DNA from: Albimonas sp963977235
Lineage (GTDB): Bacteria; Pseudomonadota; Alphaproteobacteria; Rhodobacterales; Rhodobacteraceae
Length of the DNA stretch: 64,000 nucleotides
Direction of reading: 5' to 3'
Assembly: GCF_963977235.1 (NCBI RefSeq)
Contig: NZ_CAXBOD010000017.1
Location: forward strand, 1 to 64,000
Shown here: in pieces, positions 60,640 through 64,000 of the stretch
How positions within the stretch are numbered: position 1 is the first letter of the stretch
Layout of the letters: the number at the start of each line of letters is the position of its first letter
The notes under the pieces: generated by a model
What the model saw: only the letters and a program-made list of their open reading frames with translations
Told to the model about the DNA's origin: nothing
Databases searched by the model: none
Position numbers and translations under genes: made by a program

Positions 60640-62898
60640 ATGACCAGATTTCCTTGGACGGCCCCTGCCGTCGCCGTCTCGGCGTTGGCCCTGTCGGCCG
60701 GCCTCGCCGCCGCGCAGACGCCGGCGCCGGCCGTGACCGACCCCGTGCTGATCTCCGATGACCCCGTTCTGATCGGGGATGAGCCTGTGCTGATCGGGGA
60801 CGCGCCGGCGGCGGACGCGGGCGGGGCCGATCCGGTGCTGCTGAACGCCATCGACGTCGAGACCCTCCGGCCGCCGCCCGCCCAGCCCTCCGCCGAGATC
60901 GACCGCGAGACGCTGACCCGCACGCCGATGCGTTCGGTCGGCGACGCGCTGACCGACACGCCCGGCGTCACCGCGGCGGACGACCGCCGCAATCCCGGCG
61001 TCGCCGTCGAGGTCCGCGGCCTGCGCGATCGCGGCCGGGTCACCACGACGATCGACGGGGCGCGGCAGAACTTCCAGCAGTCGGGGCACGGCTCCTCCTC
61101 GCTGACCTATGTCGATTCGAACCTGCTGAGGGCCATCGAGGTCGAGAAGTCGGTGACCGCCGGCGTGGGCGGTGCGGGGGCGCTGGCGGGCTCGGTCGGG
61201 TTCCGCACCATCGACCCCGACGACGTGATCCCGGCCGGCGAATCCTGGGGCGCGCAGGGCGCGATCGGGGCCGGCGACAATGCCTATCGCTTCGACGGCT
61301 ACGCCGCCGGCGCCTGGCGGCCGAACGCGCGCTTTGCGGCCCTGCTGGCGATCTCGCGCAAGCGGCTGGGCGACTACGCCATCGGCGAGGCGGGGCGGGT
61401 CGAGACCTCGGAGACCTCCTTCGCGCCGACCACGGCGCCGGTGGCCCAGACCGGCTCGGACGAGGTCTCGGCGCTGGCCAAGGCGGTGATCTCGCTGGCG
61501 CCCACGGCGGACCTGACGCTGAGCTACCTCGACTACAACGCGCAGTTCCAGACCAGCGTGCTCGCTGCGGTGGACGACCAGGACACCGCCAACCGCACCG
61601 CCACGGCGCGGCTGGACTGGGCGCCGGCGAACTCGGTCCACGACCTGACCGCGACGGTCTACTGGAACGGCGTCGAGAACGACCAGGACCGCGATCCCCG
61701 CCCCAGCTACGGCGGCTTCGAGCTGGCCTATGCGCTCGACACGTTCGGGGGCTCGATCTCGGACACGATGGCGTTCGAAACCCGCCTCGGCGCGCTGGAG
61801 GTGACCGCAGGGGGCGAGGCGTTTTCCGACGAAACCTCGAGCGTCTCGCTCGCCGAGGATCCCACCGACGATCCCGACAACGTCTGGTTCTCGGGCAGCA
61901 ACCCCGCGGGCGAGCGGCAGGTGGGGGGGCTGTTCGCGCGGGCCGCGCTGGCGCCCAGCGATTGGCTGCGGCTGCGGGGGGGGCTGCGGCTCGACGGCTA
62001 CCGGCTGGAGGGGACGGCGAGCGTCTATGGCTGGCGCGGGGCGGCCGCGGGTTACAGCGATCTGCCGGTGCGCCAGTCGGACTGGGCGCTGGTGCCCTCG
62101 GCCGGGATCTCGGTGCTGCCGGCGCGCGGCTGGGAGATCTTCGCCGACTACACCGAGGGCTGGCGGCCGCCGACGCTGTCGGAATCGGTGTTGGGGGGCA
62201 GCCACATCGGCTTCCTGCAGCCCTTCGCGCCCAACCCCGGCCTGCGGCCCGAGAGCTCGCGGATGCTGGAGGCGGGCGTGGCCTTCGAGCAGCGCGCCCT
62301 GCTGGCCGCCGACGACAGGCTGCGTGTGCGCGCCAGCGTCTACGCGCGCGACGTGTCCGACTATGTCGCCTCCGAATACGTCTTTCGCCGCGGGCCCGAC
62401 GGCACAGACACCCGCTACGTCGCCTATGTGAACATCGACGGGACCAGCCGGTTCCGCGGCGCCGAGCTGGAGGCGGCCTATTCCGTCGACCGCTTCGACT
62501 TCGGCGTGGGGCTCGAGACGCTGGACGTCAACGTCGACGGGACCTTCGACGAACGGCCCTACAACACCCGCCCCGACCCTGAGGAGATCACCAGGGCGCC
62601 GTCCTCGCTGCCCGCGTTCCAGGCGAGCTTCACCGCGCAGGCCCGCCTGCTGGGCGACCGGCTGGCCGTCGGCGGGCGGATGCGGCTGGTCGGCGATTCG
62701 ACCGACAGTCTGTCGAGCTATCGGCTCGACGGGTTCATGACCTTCGACGCGTGGGCGAGGCTCGCGATCACCGATCGCGTGGCGGTGCGGGTTTCGGCCA
62801 CCAACCTGACCGACCAGGCCTATGTCGATCCCAACGGCTCCACCGCCTATCCGGCCCCCGGACGGACCCTGGCGCTGTCGCTCGAGGCGCGGTTCTGA
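60640..62898 (+). CDS. TonB-dependent haem/hemophore receptor
   Basis: 752 residues. The signal peptide (about 1-26, ending LAAAQ) is followed by an unusual repeated segment DPVLISD/DPVLIGD/EPVLIGD (about 33-56) that may contain the TonB box. The plug domain runs to about 210 (VGDALTDTPGVTAADDRRNPGVAVEVRGLRDRG interrupted), and the rest is a 22-strand barrel ending in a terminal aromatic (ARF). GYRPP-like WRPPTLSE and NPGLRPESS occur as in haem receptors. It would take haem, or haem from the divergent hemophore, across the outer membrane. Start at 60640 supported by GGTGGAG. Confidence 0.88.
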   Translation: MTRFPWTAPAVAVSALALSAGLAAAQTPAPAVTDPVLISDDPVLIGDEPVLIGDAPAADAGGADPVLLNAIDVETLRPPPAQPSAEIDRETLTRTPMRSVGDALTDTPGVTAADDRRNPGVAVEVRGLRDRGRVTTTIDGARQNFQQSGHGSSSLTYVDSNLLRAIEVEKSVTAGVGGAGALAGSVGFRTIDPDDVIPAGESWGAQGAIGAGDNAYRFDGYAAGAWRPNARFAALLAISRKRLGDYAIGEAGRVETSETSFAPTTAPVAQTGSDEVSALAKAVISLAPTADLTLSYLDYNAQFQTSVLAAVDDQDTANRTATARLDWAPANSVHDLTATVYWNGVENDQDRDPRPSYGGFELAYALDTFGGSISDTMAFETRLGALEVTAGGEAFSDETSSVSLAEDPTDDPDNVWFSGSNPAGERQVGGLFARAALAPSDWLRLRGGLRLDGYRLEGTASVYGWRGAAAGYSDLPVRQSDWALVPSAGISVLPARGWEIFADYTEGWRPPTLSESVLGGSHIGFLQPFAPNPGLRPESSRMLEAGVAFEQRALLAADDRLRVRASVYARDVSDYVASEYVFRRGPDGTDTRYVAYVNIDGTSRFRGAELEAAYSVDRFDFGVGLETLDVNVDGTFDERPYNTRPDPEEITRAPSSLPAFQASFTAQARLLGDRLAVGGRMRLVGDSTDSLSSYRLDGFMTFDAWARLAITDRVAVRVSATNLTDQAYVDPNGSTAYPAPGRTLALSLEARF

Positions 62899-62931
62899 TG
62901 CGCCTGCCCCTGCGTCTGCGGCGTCCGGCTC

Positions 62932-62960
62932 TTGACGGCGCCGGCGGAAACCGTGAATTC
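62932..62960 (+). promoter_or_regulatory. Candidate promoter of hmuS
   Basis: TTGACG (62932-62937), 17-bp spacer, GAATTC (62955-62960), in the 157-bp gap between receptor and hmuS. The -35 is strong and the -10 moderate. Confidence 0.45.
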
Positions 62961-63055
62961 CTGAATGTCCCGTGCGACCCCAGCCTCCGCCAGGTCACCG
63001 CGCATCTCCCTCATCGCTCGACTGGACGCGCCCTTCGCGGCGCGCGGAGGCTGCC

Positions 63056-64000
63056 TTGACCGACCTGGCCGCGACGCCGCTCGACTTCGCCGCGATTCTC
63101 GCCGCGATCCCCCCCGCATCCGACGCCACGCCCCCGCCGCGGGCCCGCGACCTGGCCGAAAAGCTGGGCGTGCCCGAGGCGGCGCTCTCCGAAGCGCGGC
63201 GGGCCACCGGCGAGACCCGGCGCCTCGCGCGCGGCGATCACAAGGGCGCCTTCCGCGACCTGCTGATCGGCGTGGGCGGGGTGGGCGAGGTGATGGCGCT
63301 GACCCGCTCGGACCACTGCGTGCACGAGAAGCACGGGGAATATCTCTCGCCCGAGATCGAGGGGCCCGTCGGCCTGTTCCTGGGCGAGATCGACCTGCGC
63401 CTGTTCCTGTTCAACTGGAAATACGCCTATGCGGTGAACGAGGTCACCCGCTCGGGACCCCGCCGCTCGCTCCAGTTCTTCGACGCCGCCGGCGAGGCGA
63501 TGCACAAGATCTACGAGACCAAGGCGACGGATGCCGACGCCTTCTCGGCCCTGATCGAGGCTCATGCCGAGGATGAGGCCCCCGCGGCCGAGTTCGCCCC
63601 GATCCCGCCCGCCAAGGCCCCGCGCGCGGACTCCGAGATCGACGTGGCGGCGCTCCGCGCCGACTGGGCCGGGATGACCGACACCCACCAGTTCTTCGGC
63701 ATGCTGCGCACCCATGACGTGGCGCGCGAACAGGCGATGCGGCTGGTCGGCTCCGAGTGGGCCCGCCCGGTCCCCGTCGAGTCCTGCCGCCGGGCGTTCG
63801 AGCGGGCCTCGGCCTCCGAGCAGCCGATCATGGTCTTCGCCTTCAACCGCGGCTGCGTGCAGATCCACACCGGTCCGGTGACCACGATCAAGGTGATGGG
63901 GCCGTGGCTGAACGTGCTCGACCCCCGCTTCAACCTGCACCTGCGCGAGGACCGGATCGCCTCGGCCTGGATCGTGCGCAAGCCCGGCGACACCGGCGAC
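63056..64000 (+). CDS. hmuS: Hemin-degrading factor HmuS (partial, runs off window)
   Basis: 315 codons are open to the window end without a stop. It begins with TTG at 63056 after GGAGG (63046-63050). Translation shows the HemS/HmuS family: RARDLAEKLGVPEAALSEAR at the N-terminus, MALTRSDHCVHEKHGEY, FLFNWKYAYAVNE, and in the second repeat FFGMLRTHDVAREQAMRL, FNRGCVQIHTGPV and PWLNVLDPRFNLHLRED. These cytoplasmic proteins bind haem after import and degrade it or pass it on. The usual length is about 340-360 residues, so only the last few dozen are missing. It is the second plus-strand gene of the haem locus; hmuTUV may follow. Confidence 0.9.
   Translation, partial: MTDLAATPLDFAAILAAIPPASDATPPPRARDLAEKLGVPEAALSEARRATGETRRLARGDHKGAFRDLLIGVGGVGEVMALTRSDHCVHEKHGEYLSPEIEGPVGLFLGEIDLRLFLFNWKYAYAVNEVTRSGPRRSLQFFDAAGEAMHKIYETKATDADAFSALIEAHAEDEAPAAEFAPIPPAKAPRADSEIDVAALRADWAGMTDTHQFFGMLRTHDVAREQAMRLVGSEWARPVPVESCRRAFERASASEQPIMVFAFNRGCVQIHTGPVTTIKVMGPWLNVLDPRFNLHLREDRIASAWIVRKPGDTGD

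Overview
The window is very GC-rich (roughly 70% by eye) and reads as a chromosomal segment of an alphaproteobacterium, most likely of the Rhodobacterales. The grounds are ubiK next to a tRNA-Arg, LysE and M17/NlpC gene sets, the N-methylglutamate methylamine pathway, haem-uptake genes of the Has/Hmu type, and dense ABC/LysR/IclR catabolic operons. Genus is not determinable from the sequence alone. The first 18 bases are a run of G and may be a contig-end artefact.

Layout. 1-2.5 kb: a DMT exporter and a class III aminotransferase. 2.65-13.4 kb: an integrated element of about 10.7 kb sitting at the 3' end of a tRNA-Arg(CCU) gene, bounded by a 17-bp duplication of the tRNA end. It carries an integrase, an AlpA-like protein, a winged-helix replication-type gene with iteron-like repeats, a small and a large (GpA-type) terminase, a portal, a fused prohead protease/major capsid protein, a DUF2190 decoration-type protein and gpW. 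It has no tail, tape-measure or lysis gene, so it looks like a capsid-forming phage satellite. 13.6-21 kb: housekeeping genes (ubiK, leucyl aminopeptidase, NlpC/P60 hydrolase, aromatic aminotransferase, nitroreductase, MltB-type transglycosylase, LysE exporter).

21-29.9 kb: a LysR regulator divergent from an operon with an NMT1-type binding protein, a short-chain dehydrogenase, a dihydroorotase/hydantoinase-like cyclic amidohydrolase, a NitT/TauT-type ATPase and permease and a ring-opening amidohydrolase (barbiturase/cyanuric acid hydrolase family). An amidase converges on it. Together they suggest uptake and stepwise opening of an N-heterocycle. 30.2-46.3 kb: ten tightly packed minus-strand genes (LLM flavoenzyme, hydantoinase A and B, peptide-type ABC transporter, class III aminotransferase, second LLM flavoenzyme, LysR, DMSO-reductase-family molybdoenzyme), divergent from a nitronate monooxygenase and an IclR regulator. 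This is an uncharacterised nitrogen-compound catabolic locus.

49-59.2 kb: a complete N-methylglutamate pathway for methylamine. gmaS and mgsABC lie on the minus strand, mgdABCD on the plus strand, with an XRE-cupin regulator and two candidate operators between them. 59.3-64 kb: haem acquisition. A secreted protein with a HasA-like domain fused to RTX calcium-binding repeats is divergent from a TonB-dependent receptor, followed by hmuS, which runs off the window.

Two dispersed repeat families lie in the intergenic DNA: a 21-bp GC-rich palindrome (six copies) and a 45-bp sequence in inverted copies 20 kb apart.
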